Shown here: positions 17,997 through 27,409 of the stretch, in pieces
Layout: each line of letters begins with the position of its first letter
Position numbering within the stretch: position 1 is the first letter of the stretch
From: Brevibacillus reuszeri
GTDB lineage: Bacteria; Bacillota; Bacilli; Brevibacillales; Brevibacillaceae
Length of the DNA: 64,000 nucleotides
Reading direction: 5' to 3'
NCBI RefSeq assembly: GCF_002897295.1
Contig: NZ_BEXF01000009.1
Span: forward strand, 186,001 to 250,000
The notes under the pieces: generated by a model
Seen by the model: only the letters and a program-made list of their open reading frames with translations
What the model was told of the DNA's origin: nothing
Database searches by the model: none
Translations under genes and position numbers: made by a program

Positions 17997-19028
17997 ATGA
18001 AACTAACCTCGAAATATGAAACGATTCGGCGAATATTGTCCGACTTGAAGCAGCCTGAGTATCGGTATGCTCAGATTATGGACGCAATTTTCAAGCAAAA
18101 TATCGGAGAATATGGACAGATGACTATACTTCCCAAATTTTTGCGAGACGAGTTGACCCGGATACTTGGTCCGAACGTTTGCAGTATCGTTCCGGTAAAG
18201 GAACTCGCGTCGAAACAGGTTAACAAGGTGCTGTTTGCCATTGCGGGCGATGAACGCGTGGAGGCCGTACGACTTACTTATGAGCGGGGTTGGAAATCGT
18301 ATTGTATTTCTACGCAGTGCGGCTGCGGATTCAGGTGTAAGTTTTGCGCTACCGGTACCATTGGGCTGAAACGAAATCTGACCGCCGACGAAATTACCGA
18401 CCAATTGCTGTACTTTCGCTTGAACGGCCACGCGTTAGACAGTATCTCATTCATGGGCATGGGCGAGGCGCTGGCTAACCCACATATTTTTGATACCTTG
18501 ACGATTTTGACCGATCCGAAACTCTTTGGTTTAGGACATCGACGAATTACACTTTCCACTATTGGCTTGTTGCCAGGGATAGAAAAGCTGACTCGGGAGT
18601 TTCCGCAGGTCAATCTAACCTTCTCGTTGCATTCTCCGTTCGACGAACAGCGAAGCGAGCTGATGCCGATCAACGACCGATTCCACGTCCGCGACGTGCT
18701 GAGGGCACTGGATCGTCACATTCAGCAAACAGGAAGAAAGGTGTATATTGCGTATATTCTTCTTCGCGGAGTAAACGACTCGACAGCGCATGCAGAAGCA
18801 GTTGCCGAGCTGCTAAGGGGAAGGGGACCTGGGGAACATCTTTACCACGTTAACCTGATTCCATTCAATTCGACAGAAGTTACGCCAGAGAGCTATCGGC
18901 AATCTGATCCGACTCAAATTAAAGCGTTTGTTCGGATCTTAAAGTCAAGGGGTATCAACGTTACAGTCCGAACTCAATTCGGCTCGGACATTAACGCGGC
19001 ATGTGGTCAGCTATATCGCTCTGAATAA
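17997..19028 (+). CDS. clbB: Cfr/ClbB-type 23S rRNA (adenine2503-C8) methyltransferase
   Basis: 343 residues, very similar along its full length to Cfr and to the Cfr-like proteins of Bacillales (ClbA, ClbB, ClbC). The radical SAM cluster CGFRCKFC (about 111-118) is present, and both methyl-transfer cysteines are recognisable (Cys in STQCGC, and C-terminal AACGQLY). GMGEALANP and LTFSLHSPF are also conserved. The family methylates C8 of A2503 at the peptidyl transferase centre and confers resistance to phenicols, lincosamides, oxazolidinones, pleuromutilins and streptogramin A. RBS AAGGAG precedes ATG. It is preceded by the attenuator element and a small ORF, so inducible expression is likely. 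The housekeeping paralogue RlmN is the main alternative, but the length and motif wording favour Cfr. Confidence 0.88.
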   Translation: MKLTSKYETIRRILSDLKQPEYRYAQIMDAIFKQNIGEYGQMTILPKFLRDELTRILGPNVCSIVPVKELASKQVNKVLFAIAGDERVEAVRLTYERGWKSYCISTQCGCGFRCKFCATGTIGLKRNLTADEITDQLLYFRLNGHALDSISFMGMGEALANPHIFDTLTILTDPKLFGLGHRRITLSTIGLLPGIEKLTREFPQVNLTFSLHSPFDEQRSELMPINDRFHVRDVLRALDRHIQQTGRKVYIAYILLRGVNDSTAHAEAVAELLRGRGPGEHLYHVNLIPFNSTEVTPESYRQSDPTQIKAFVRILKSRGINVTVRTQFGSDINAACGQLYRSE

Positions 19029-19082
19029 TCGGGATCGAAAAATTCATTACCATAGACCTAGCGGATCCGCGACTGTAAAGAG

Positions 19083-19112
19083 AACGGCTGCTATGAAGAG
19101 GGCAGCCGTTTT
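19083..19112 (+). terminator. Terminator of the Cfr-like gene
   Basis: AACGGCTGC (19083-19091) pairs with GCAGCCGTT (19102-19110), followed by T's. Confidence 0.8.
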
Positions 19113-20065
19113 CGAAATGTCGTTCAAGACAATAAGTAGAAGACCAGAGCAGAGCTCCTTAACAATCTAACCTTATAGTAGGACTTGACCTTCATACTAT
19201 GATTCCGCTTCTGGTCGTTCTTGACTCTCTTTTGTAAATCATAACTTACTCGCCGCGTATGTACTTTTTTAGCATTGCTCGATGGTGTAAAAAGCACGTA
19301 CCAGCTTCACCGATGTATGCACGACCATTCGTGCGATCGTGGATGAAACTTATAAAGTTGCGTAGACGGCAAGGAAGGGGATTATCTTTTTGGGGGAACG
19401 GGAGCTACTTTGAGTGGCTCCTTTTCCGTTTGTCTATAGTTATTGTAGTACTAGGGCTATGTGCTAACTATTCCAATGATGAGCTTGAAGCTCTTACGAT
19501 TTTTACTCATTTTCTTAAATCCTTCTCTCGAATCAAGGAGCACTACTGTTTTACCAATCCAGATACGAAGATAAATTGATTTAACCTACATTACAAAAAA
19601 TGTATCGCGAAATTATGTTGATGGACAAATTGCCTAAACTGTTCAAATGTAGCTAATCCAAATAAGAATCATTGTCCCGACAAGCGAAGCAGTGAAATCC
19701 TGCCTCCAATTCGTTTTCGCAAAAGGACTCCATTTGCCACCGAATAGGCTAGCCAATCGAGCTATAAGGAACATACAAGTTAAGACGGAAAGGACGTGTA
19801 CTATGAGAAGCACATATTCACCTCAAATCGATCAACATGAATATCACCATTTTACCAAAGGTTGGAATTTGATTATACAAATATGTACTAAATCAAGTCC
19901 TTTTTATTTCGAATATCGAGGTAGTCTTATGTTAATCCTGATCTACTACAGGGCGAAATGAAAGATGGAATTGATTATTATAAATGAAAAATTTAGGATA
20001 ATGAGAACCAAACTGCTCTCTCCTCGTGTCTATAGTATATAGACTTCAAACAGGATGTGAATCGA
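19113..20065. other. Gene-poor stretch with degenerate reading frames
   Basis: About 950 nt with no recognisable gene. A second terminator-like hairpin (GGAGCTA 19401-19407 with TGGCTCC 19415-19421, T-run) has no clear upstream gene. Two modest reading frames (19259-19579 and 19692-19961) show no family resemblance and poor start signals; an internal ATG at 19802 has AAGGA about 8 nt upstream. These may be remnants. Confidence 0.45.
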
Positions 20066-20604
20066 TTGAGAGAACCAATGACTAATGGCGATGAAGAGCT
20101 TGCATGTTCCGGAGATTTAGAAGCTTTTACAAGGCTGGTCAAGAAATACGAGCAGAGCATGTATCGAGTTCTCGTTCCATTTTGCCGTCCGAAAGCGAAT
20201 GTCTTGATGCTGCACAGGAAGCAATTATAAAAGCATACCATTCGTTGAATACCTTGCGAGACCCACGTTTTTTCAAATCATGGCTCATGCGAATCCTTGT
20301 CAATGAATGCCATCGGCTGGTCCGTAAAACTAGCAAACTCGTACTGCTTGACGACTGGCATGAGCAAGCATCTTCCTATCGTTTTGAAGAAAATATTGAG
20401 GTACAAGAAGCCATCCAGCTCTTGGAAGATGAACTTCGACTTTGCATCGTTCTTTACTACTTTGAAGATATGGCGATCAAAGACATATCGATGGTACTCA
20501 ACCAACCTGAGGGGACCATAAAATCTCGTTTGAGTCGGGCGAGAAAAAAGTTGTCTGCCTATTTCACTTCAGAGTCTACAGAATGGAGGACTGGCCATGA
20601 ATGA
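20066..20604 (+). pseudogene. ECF-type RNA polymerase sigma factor, frameshifted
   Basis: The N-terminal frame from TTG 20066 (AGGAT 9 nt upstream) or ATG 20078 encodes a normal sigma region 2 start (DLEAFTRLVKKYEQSMYRV). It then goes out of frame near 20170. The +1 frame continues the protein as SRSILPSESECLDAAQEA through region 2 and region 4 (LVLYYFEDMAIKDIS-like, then EGTIKSRLSRARKKL). Adding one base at GAGTTCTCG restores a full ~179-residue ECF sigma factor. Either the gene is inactivated or this is a sequencing error. Its stop overlaps the start of the DUF4179 gene by 8 nt, the usual sigma/anti-sigma coupling. Confidence 0.8.
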
Positions 20605-21649
20605 ATTACAGGTTGATAAAGAGCTTCGCGAAAAGGCCAAGAAAGCGATTGTTGATGTTCCTATGCATTTTTCTGCTGGAATTGATCAAGTACTGAGCTC
20701 TCTTCGTGTTCATCCTGTACAGAAGCGATCATCTGTGAGGAAGAACAAGTGGTTGATGTCCGTTGCTTGTCTTCTTTTTGGGATGTTCTTATTGATTGGC
20801 GCGGGGTTTGTGTCTCCAACTATGGCACACATGCTGAAAAACTTGCCTTATGTGAGCACCGTTTTCGGTTTCGTTGGGGAGTCAGGGATAAAAGTAGCCG
20901 ATCAGCAAGGACTTACTCAACCGTTGAATCACTCAGTGAACGACCAGGGAATCACAGTGTCTCTAAAAGAAGCCTATTACGATCGCCTTAACCTTTCCAT
21001 TGGTTTTGCTATCACATTCCCGCCTAGTGAAAACGGGTTTCAGCATATAGAGAAGCTTAGCTATGAATGGGCTGGGCGTACGATAACGAGAACATTCACA
21101 ACGGAAGAAGCCAAGAAAGATTATCTGATACATTGGCGTCACGTCGAGGGAAATACATACTACGGAACATTTCAGCCGTATTACTTTGAAGAAATGCCTG
21201 AAGAGTGGACGTTAAAATTGGCATTTCAGAAAATAGGTGGCGTAGATGGAACATGGCAATTTGACATCCCTCTTTCTCGAAAACCCACAGATGCTGTGAC
21301 GAAGGTGACGGAGCCAGGAGTTTCCGGTCAATCGAGAGGCATCATATTCTCGATCAAACAAATTATTCGAACCCCAAGTGCTACTAGGATCGTTTTTGAG
21401 GTACAAGGTGAAAGTGAATCTACAGAACAAGAAAAGTTGAATCAGGTTGATCGTTTGTCAGATTCTATTCGTGTTTTCGATTCAAATGGCGTTCCTCTTT
21501 CCAGCATTACAGACGAAAAGGGCAAGAGTCGAGGGGGCATCACTGGAGTTAATTTCTTCGCTAAGGATTTCCACCCGATTTCCGCAGAATCCGACTATAT
21601 GATTATCGCTGTAGACAAACAGTTGCGTTTCGAGATCCAGCTCGACTGA
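20597..21649 (+). CDS. DUF4179 membrane protein, probable anti-sigma partner
   Basis: 350 residues: a ~50-residue cytosolic N-terminus, one membrane helix (about 52-75, LMSVACLLFGMFLLIGAGF) and a large extracellular region with the DUF4179 fold. Proteins of this architecture are encoded after ECF sigma factors and are thought to hold them at the membrane. The start overlaps the frameshifted sigma gene by 8 nt. If the sigma gene is truly broken, this partner may have no client here. Confidence 0.8.
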   Translation: MNELQVDKELREKAKKAIVDVPMHFSAGIDQVLSSLRVHPVQKRSSVRKNKWLMSVACLLFGMFLLIGAGFVSPTMAHMLKNLPYVSTVFGFVGESGIKVADQQGLTQPLNHSVNDQGITVSLKEAYYDRLNLSIGFAITFPPSENGFQHIEKLSYEWAGRTITRTFTTEEAKKDYLIHWRHVEGNTYYGTFQPYYFEEMPEEWTLKLAFQKIGGVDGTWQFDIPLSRKPTDAVTKVTEPGVSGQSRGIIFSIKQIIRTPSATRIVFEVQGESESTEQEKLNQVDRLSDSIRVFDSNGVPLSSITDEKGKSRGGITGVNFFAKDFHPISAESDYMIIAVDKQLRFEIQLD

Positions 21650-21655
21650 CAAAAA

Positions 21656-21714
21656 ACCGCTCAGCCGTAAGTCTTCCTTATAGGCTGGGTGGTTCCTGCT
21701 GCCGTTCAGCTTGG
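21656..21714 (+). terminator. Hairpin after the sigma/DUF4179 operon
   Basis: AACC-CTCAGCC pairs with GGCTGGG-GGTT across a 15-nt loop. The T-run is weak, so termination is likely but not sure. Confidence 0.45.
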
Positions 21715-21760
21715 GCGTTGAATGATGATGGCTTACTACTACAGCTTAATGGGGGATCTT

Positions 21761-22540
21761 ATGCCTAAATCAAACGTAATGCAAATGCTTGTCCGAAAGG
21801 TGGTAGTCGCATATTTTACTTCCTGGATAATTGTCCTTTTGGTGTCCGTGTTCTTTACTAATTTTGGGGGAGCCAATTGGAACGCAGCAGAAAACTATAT
21901 GTCATCAGCTATCTTTGTTGCGTTATACGCAGTTCCTGCCGTTTTTCTGTATGGAATTATAGTATCATCGCTTATCGAAGCAGTTTTTGCGATGTTAAAA
22001 GTCAAAGGCAGCGCTGAGCCGATGATATCCTGTTCGTTTCATGTCATTTTTGGACTTTGCTTTGGAATCGTGCTTGAGTCTACTCTATTCAGCATCATGG
22101 GTGGAGTAGCTGCGATCCTTTTCTATAGCTTGGATCGAATTATCGTTCCTGCCATCTTGGGCTTTAAAATGAAGATCCGAGTAATCTCTTTTATTGCCCC
22201 TGTTTTCCTGGTTGTTCTTATAGTGGGCGTGATCTATGCGACAGCTCCTCCGAAGCGGCCATTTACCGCAAAAGATGCTGTACGATATGCTACCGACACC
22301 ATCCACAGGTTCCCAAGTAAAGAAGGTGTGATTAAATTGCAAATTGAAGGTTATGACGTTGAACAGGAAACAGAGGTAGAGGAAACGGCTGAGAAGGAAA
22401 CATATAAAGTGGTGTTCACGGAAAGATGGCGTAAGAGAGAAGAAAGTGGTTTTTACCAGATGATCTATGAGGTTAGCCGCGGAAGAATGTCTGCAAGGGG
22501 AGGAAGTGGTGAGCATCCTCCATACTTGCAAACAAGGTAA
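21761..22540 (+). CDS. Polytopic membrane protein of unknown function
   Basis: About 259 residues from ATG 21761, chosen because GGGGGA lies just upstream; earlier in-frame ATGs at 21722 lack an RBS. Five or so hydrophobic segments fall in the first 175 residues, followed by a soluble C-terminal domain rich in charged residues (EVEETAEKETYKVVF). I do not recognise the family. It lies alone between the DUF4179 gene and the serpin. Confidence 0.65.
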   Translation: MPKSNVMQMLVRKVVVAYFTSWIIVLLVSVFFTNFGGANWNAAENYMSSAIFVALYAVPAVFLYGIIVSSLIEAVFAMLKVKGSAEPMISCSFHVIFGLCFGIVLESTLFSIMGGVAAILFYSLDRIIVPAILGFKMKIRVISFIAPVFLVVLIVGVIYATAPPKRPFTAKDAVRYATDTIHRFPSKEGVIKLQIEGYDVEQETEVEETAEKETYKVVFTERWRKREESGFYQMIYEVSRGRMSARGGSGEHPPYLQTR

Positions 22541-22627
22541 ACTGCTTGAATTAAAACGATAGCATGGAAACATTACCCAAAGGTACCCCGTCAAATAAGC
22601 ATAGGAATGACAGGGGGATCGAAAGAA

Positions 22628-23878
22628 ATGACAATGTTTGAAAAAGGTAACGTACTTACGGCGGGCATTATACTCGTTCTGTTTTTAACTGGGTGTACCC
22701 AACATTCTACAAAGGGGATAGCATTGGAAAATCGACAAGCCGAGGCGTCCGCGGTTGACTCGCGTATTGTCGATGCAAGCAATAAGTTCGGTATGCAGCT
22801 CCATCAGCAGTTAGTTCAAAAGGAACAAAACCAAAAGAAAAACATATTCATTTCGCCTACCAGCATTTCTTTGGCGCTCGCCATGACATACAACGGTAGT
22901 AGAGGGGAATCACAAACCTCCATGGCCAAAACGATGGGCTGGCAAGGCATGTCTATTGATGAATTAAATCGGGGCAACGAAGCGCTCATCTCTCTTTTGA
23001 ATCAACCCGGTAATGGCGTTCAAATGAACATTGCCAATTCGATTTGGTTACGTAAAGGAACGCCGTTTCACAGTAATTTCATGAAAACGAATCAAGAATT
23101 TTACCAAGCCAAAGTAACCGAGCTCGATTTCAATAATCCCGAGGCTTCTGATAATATTAATGATTGGGTAAACAAGAATACAAATGGAAAAATTCCCAAG
23201 GTGATTGAATCCATCGATCCCACGGAAGTTTTGATCCTTGCAAATGCTGTCTATTTCAATGGCGGGTGGAAAAAGGAATTCCAGCTTTCCGATACGAAAG
23301 AAGAAAGCTTCAAGCAACATGATGGTTCCACCAAGCAAGTGCAGATGATGGTGCAGACAGGCACCTACGAATATTTACAGGAAGAGGAATTTCAAGCTAT
23401 CCGCCTGCCTTACGGTGACGGGCAGATGGACATGCTTGTCATTCTGCCAGATGAAGCTTCCTCTTTAGGTGCTCTCCATGACCAGCTTTGGGCAGATCAC
23501 AGCAAATGGCAACAGCCGTTCCAGCAAAACGAGGGCGAGATCAAGCTTCCCCGCTTCAAGATAGAATACGAAAAACAGTTGAAAGAACCACTTAAGGCAC
23601 TGGGCATGGAGCTACCCTTTGACGAGATGATGGCCGATTTTTCCGGCATGGCGCCTATTCCCCCCAACCTGTTCATTAGTGCGGTAACACACAAAACATT
23701 CGTTGAGGTCAATGAAAAAGGAACCGAGGCTGCTGCGGTCACTGCGGTAGAGATGGCTCAGGCTTCCGCTCCGACAGCTACACCGTTCCAGATGACAATT
23801 AACCGGCCATTCTTCTTCGCGATTGAAGACCGTCAGACCAACGCATGGCTTTTTGTAGGGTCTGTGGTCGAACTATAA
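22628..23878 (+). CDS. Serpin family protease inhibitor, lipoprotein
   Basis: About 416 residues. The N-terminus is a lipoprotein signal peptide ending in the lipobox LTGC, so the protein is expected to be tethered outside the membrane. The rest is a complete serpin: SISLALAMTYNGSRGES, NAVYFNGGWK, the hinge GTEAAAVTAVEM and the terminal NRPFFFAI. The hinge has small residues suited to loop insertion, so it should be an inhibitory serpin. The P1 region around QASAPTATPF suggests an Ala/Thr-preferring (elastase- or subtilisin-like) protease target. ATG 22628 is chosen because GGGGG lies 10 nt upstream. It is a single gene with its own terminator. Confidence 0.9.
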   Translation: MTMFEKGNVLTAGIILVLFLTGCTQHSTKGIALENRQAEASAVDSRIVDASNKFGMQLHQQLVQKEQNQKKNIFISPTSISLALAMTYNGSRGESQTSMAKTMGWQGMSIDELNRGNEALISLLNQPGNGVQMNIANSIWLRKGTPFHSNFMKTNQEFYQAKVTELDFNNPEASDNINDWVNKNTNGKIPKVIESIDPTEVLILANAVYFNGGWKKEFQLSDTKEESFKQHDGSTKQVQMMVQTGTYEYLQEEEFQAIRLPYGDGQMDMLVILPDEASSLGALHDQLWADHSKWQQPFQQNEGEIKLPRFKIEYEKQLKEPLKALGMELPFDEMMADFSGMAPIPPNLFISAVTHKTFVEVNEKGTEAAAVTAVEMAQASAPTATPFQMTINRPFFFAIEDRQTNAWLFVGSVVEL

Positions 23879-23923
23879 ACGCTGTAGAAAGAGTGAAGTA
23901 ATAATAACATAGTAAGCGAAATG

Positions 23924-23950
23924 ACCGGCGTTCACGAGGAGCGCCGGTTT
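23924..23950 (+). terminator. Terminator between serpin and convergent aminotransferase
   Basis: ACCGGCG (23924-23930) pairs with CGCCGGT (23942-23948), followed by T's. Confidence 0.65.
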
Positions 23951-23973
23951 ACCGTGTAATAATCCGTAATCGA

Positions 23974-25305
23974 TTACCAACCCGCATATTGTTTGACCTT
24001 TTCCATATCAATGCTGTTACTTTCGAGATCCTTGAAAGCTTGATCCAGAATCGAGATCGCTAGGTCAATTTCTTGTTTGGAAATGGTCAATGGTGGAGTA
24101 ATCTCGATGACATTGCTATGAATGCCGACATAAAAAACGATCAGGCCCAATTCAAAGCAGCGGTAACAAACAGCGGCTGTTTTTTCAGCAGCAGGAGCTT
24201 TGGTGGACCGATCCTCTACAAGCTCGACCCCGATCGCCAATCCGCGTCCTCGAACATCGCCGATCCACTCGTATTTTTGCTTCAGTTCCTCCAACATTTT
24301 CAAAAAGTAGGCTCCGTTTTCTGCTGCATTCTCAATGAGCCTCTCTTCTTCCAGAATGGCGATATTCTCTAAAGCAGCTATGCTGCATAACGGATTCCCG
24401 CTCGCAGTGAACATATGGACGCCGTTGCCTGTATCAAGCAGTTCTTTTCTTGCCACGACCGCGCTGATCGGCAAGCCAGCTCCAAGTGATTTGCCCAATA
24501 CGACAGCATCGGGAGACAGGCCAAAATGATCAAAGGAAAACCACTTCCCGGTTCTGCCCATACCTACTTTCACTTCATCGAAAATCAAGGATATTTGGTA
24601 TCGGTGACACAGTCTTTGCAATTCTGGCAAAAAATCATCAGGAGGTACGATCAAGCCACCGTCACTTTGGATTCCTTCGACAATTAATCCGGCGGTATCT
24701 TCAGGAGGACAGACTGTTCGAAACACTTCATTTTCGATGTATTGAATGACTTGTGAGGTGAGCTCGGTTGTGTCTCCAAATGGAGGTCGATACGGATTGG
24801 GATACGGTACCTTTAGGACATTGCTGCTACCGATGAATTTGGCTTGAGCGGGATGGCCGGACAAGGAAAGAGAACCCATCGTTTGTCCGTGGTAGGAACC
24901 CATAAAGGAAACCATTCTCGATCGATTCCGAGCGAGAGGCAACAGCTTGAATACACAGTCGTTCGCGTCCGAACCTGAATGGCCAAACCAGACCTTTTTC
25001 TCAAACGAACCTGGCGTTATCTCAACGAGCTTTTGCGCCAGGTCGACCATGTTTTTCTCCGGAATCGTGAGCTGTGATGTAAACGATAGGGTCTCATACT
25101 GTTGTTTCAATTTTTGGGCTATACGCGAATGACCATATCCAATTCCCGCGACTGCCCACCCAGCGCTCAAATCAAGATAGGACACACCTGCCTCGTCTGT
25201 CAGTCTGGTCCCGCAAGCCGAGGCTACCGCAATCGGGTAAAAGCGGATTTTCAACGCATTGGAAATGACTTTGTCTTCGGCAGAAAGCAGTGTGCCCTGA
25301 TTCAC
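23974..25305 (-). CDS. Class III pyridoxal-phosphate aminotransferase
   Basis: 443 residues from a GTG start that overlaps the stop of the sigma-54 activator (GTGA), with GGGGGA 7 nt upstream, so the two are co-translated. The fold-type I landmarks are present: GSDAND, YHGQTMGSLSLSG, the cofactor Asp in IFDEVKVGMGRTG and the Schiff-base Lys in LGKSLGAGLP. It resembles omega-amino acid/GABA aminotransferases that move the terminal amino group to a keto acid. In this cluster it probably deaminates an amine or omega-amino acid fed by the divergent operon. Confidence 0.88.
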   Translation of the reverse strand: MNQGTLLSAEDKVISNALKIRFYPIAVASACGTRLTDEAGVSYLDLSAGWAVAGIGYGHSRIAQKLKQQYETLSFTSQLTIPEKNMVDLAQKLVEITPGSFEKKVWFGHSGSDANDCVFKLLPLARNRSRMVSFMGSYHGQTMGSLSLSGHPAQAKFIGSSNVLKVPYPNPYRPPFGDTTELTSQVIQYIENEVFRTVCPPEDTAGLIVEGIQSDGGLIVPPDDFLPELQRLCHRYQISLIFDEVKVGMGRTGKWFSFDHFGLSPDAVVLGKSLGAGLPISAVVARKELLDTGNGVHMFTASGNPLCSIAALENIAILEEERLIENAAENGAYFLKMLEELKQKYEWIGDVRGRGLAIGVELVEDRSTKAPAAEKTAAVCYRCFELGLIVFYVGIHSNVIEITPPLTISKQEIDLAISILDQAFKDLESNSIDMEKVKQYAGW

Positions 25306-27089
25306 CGGAGTATCCCCCTAACATTTTTCAGATCGTATTTTTTCAGCTTGTAATTCAAATTTTGGCGGGGAATCCCTAGCTGCTCACTCGCTTTGGTGAT
25401 ATTTCCCTTAGTGTCACGTAAGGCTTGTTCGATCATGACCCGTTCCAGATGTTCAATCTGTTCGGGCAAATTCCCCCGATAATCATGGACAGACGGCTGG
25501 GAGGGTAGAGAGGGTTCTACTAGTTGGTTCATTTTTTGTTTAAAGTCAGGGGGGAGGTGATCGAACGAAATCATCGTTTCGTCATAAACCAGATTCAGTG
25601 AGCCTTCAATGGTATGTTCCAGCTGACGGACATTCCCAGGCCAGCTGTAATTCAAGAAAAATTGGAAAACGTCAACGTCCACACCCACTACGTCAACTCC
25701 CAATCCATTCGAGTGCTTTTGGATGAAAGAATCGATAAGGACAGGAATATCTTCTCTGCGCTTTCGCAAGGGGGGGATGAAAATATTGACGACACCCAAA
25801 CGGTAATACAGGTCTTCCCGTAGCCTTTCGTTTGCAATGGCCTCATGCGGATCTTCATTCATGGTGGCAACTACCCGAACGTCAATATCGAGTACCTTTG
25901 ACGATCCCAACCGTTGGATTTTTCTCTCCTGGAGCACACGGAGGAGCTTGGCTTGCAGGTTTGGATTCATGGAATTGATTTCATCCAAGAGCAACGTTCC
26001 CCCATGCGCCTGTTCAAAGAGGCCTGCCCGATCGATGGCACCGGTAAAACTCCCGACACTCGTCCCAAATAATAACCCTTCAAGCAGTGCTTCCGGGAGA
26101 GCGGCACAATTTTGGGCGATGAAGGGCTTGTGCTTGCGTGGACTTTCATTATGGATGCTTTGGGCGATTAGTTCCTTGCCTGTCCCAGTTTCCCCCACAA
26201 TCAGAATATTCGAACGAGAGCGGGCAGATCTACGTGCTTGCTCGATCATATATCCCATTTCCTTGCTAGAGTAGACGATTGTCTCAAACTGGTAGCGGGT
26301 ATTGCTTTTTTCAACTGTGGGAAGTAGGGGAACCGTTGCCCCAGGTGTCTGTTTTTGCAAATGGTAAATCGTTTCGGTCAATTGCTTTTGCTCCGTAATA
26401 TCCTTGGAGATTTCGACGGCTCCCACCTTTTTGTTTCCTACATACAACGGCATGGTACGAGAAAGTGTCGTCACCGCTTTTCCATTGTTCGTAAAATGGG
26501 TCTCCCGATGATTAAGCACCCTGCCTGTTCGCAAGCATGTTAATAAAGTGCTGCTTTCTTCGTCCAAGGACCAGACATCTTCCAGCCTTTTTTCCCTGAC
26601 TGCATCGGGCTCGAGCGTATCCAATTCACCCATTTTCCGATTATAGAAAATGATTTTTCCTTGCGAATCGATACTGCAGACGCCTTCTTCCACCTGGTCT
26701 AAGATGGAATCGTACATAGCCTTGGTTTCATTCATTTGCTGCAACTGGTGCTGTAATTGCTGCGTTTGTGTGATGTTTTTGAAAATAAGCAGAAACAGTA
26801 ACGAATTTGGTGGGATATTCAGACAGGAAAGATTCGCAATCAGCTGCTGAGTGCCGAATGAAAGGGAAATCCCAGTCATGTTTTTGCTCATTTGGATACA
26901 TTTGCGCAATTCTTCGGAAGGGATCAGTTCAAAGATGGAGATCCCGATCAAGCTGCTCGGACTGCTAGAAAACAGTCGGGTAGCTGATCGGTTCAACGAG
27001 AGGATGTCTCCTTTGTCATCGGTAATCACCATACTGTCAAAGCTTACGTTCCACACATCGTGTAAAGGAAGACCGGAGTAAACATTCAT
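25302..27089 (-). CDS. Sigma-54-dependent PAS-domain activator
   Basis: 595 residues. Two PAS-like domains occupy about 1-115 and 125-240, followed by the AAA+ domain with Walker A GETGTGKE and a C-terminal Fis-type helix-turn-helix (GNITKASEQLGIPRQNLNYKL). The sigma-54-contact loop reads GSFTGA, a known Ser variant of GAFTGA. It resembles RocR-type activators that control amino acid catabolism in Bacilli. It is divergent from the -24/-12 promoter at 27359, whose operon is its likely target, and is co-transcribed with the aminotransferase. Confidence 0.92.
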   Translation of the reverse strand: MNVYSGLPLHDVWNVSFDSMVITDDKGDILSLNRSATRLFSSSPSSLIGISIFELIPSEELRKCIQMSKNMTGISLSFGTQQLIANLSCLNIPPNSLLFLLIFKNITQTQQLQHQLQQMNETKAMYDSILDQVEEGVCSIDSQGKIIFYNRKMGELDTLEPDAVREKRLEDVWSLDEESSTLLTCLRTGRVLNHRETHFTNNGKAVTTLSRTMPLYVGNKKVGAVEISKDITEQKQLTETIYHLQKQTPGATVPLLPTVEKSNTRYQFETIVYSSKEMGYMIEQARRSARSRSNILIVGETGTGKELIAQSIHNESPRKHKPFIAQNCAALPEALLEGLLFGTSVGSFTGAIDRAGLFEQAHGGTLLLDEINSMNPNLQAKLLRVLQERKIQRLGSSKVLDIDVRVVATMNEDPHEAIANERLREDLYYRLGVVNIFIPPLRKRREDIPVLIDSFIQKHSNGLGVDVVGVDVDVFQFFLNYSWPGNVRQLEHTIEGSLNLVYDETMISFDHLPPDFKQKMNQLVEPSLPSQPSVHDYRGNLPEQIEHLERVMIEQALRDTKGNITKASEQLGIPRQNLNYKLKKYDLKNVRGILR

Positions 27090-27253
27090 GTGTATCTATC
27101 ACCCCTAAACTATCGAAAAAATATGATGAAAAAAAATGAGCGTTTTTATTCTAACAAGGAGGAAGCAGAGTTTTATTTTGTAAACTATAGCAGAAACATC
27201 TGGTCTTTTGGAAGGTGAAAACCACAAAAAGAGTTTAAATTAAGAAAGAAAAA

Positions 27254-27271
27254 AATATTTCGAAAAATATT
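27254..27271. promoter_or_regulatory. Inverted repeat, candidate activator-binding site
   Basis: AATATTT and AAATATT separated by CGAA, a perfect 7-bp dyad about 90 nt upstream of the -24/-12 promoter. This is a normal distance for an enhancer site of a sigma-54 activator. Confidence 0.5.
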
Positions 27272-27358
27272 CGTCAGTTGAAGACTATTTTTCGTTTTCT
27301 TTTTCGTGTGCCGGAAGAAAAGAGTGAATATTCGTGCGCTTTTGTGTTTTGTATCTGT

Positions 27359-27374
27359 TGGCACGAATGTTGCT
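27359..27374 (+). promoter_or_regulatory. Sigma-54 (-24/-12) promoter of the FluG-like operon
   Basis: TGGCACGAATGTTGCT matches the consensus TGGCAC-N5-TTGC, with GG (27360-27361) and GC (27372-27373) exactly 10 nt apart. It lies 36 nt before the amidohydrolase start. Confidence 0.92.
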
Positions 27375-27409
27375 TGAAGACATGGCATCACATGTTACAG
27401 GAGGTCATT

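Noticed and set aside
19259..19579. Reading frame of 106 codons
   Set aside because: No family resemblance, no RBS, and it runs through a terminator-like hairpin.
19692..19961. Reading frame of 89 codons
   Set aside because: Composition is not protein-like and start signals are poor; only an internal ATG at 19802 has a possible RBS.
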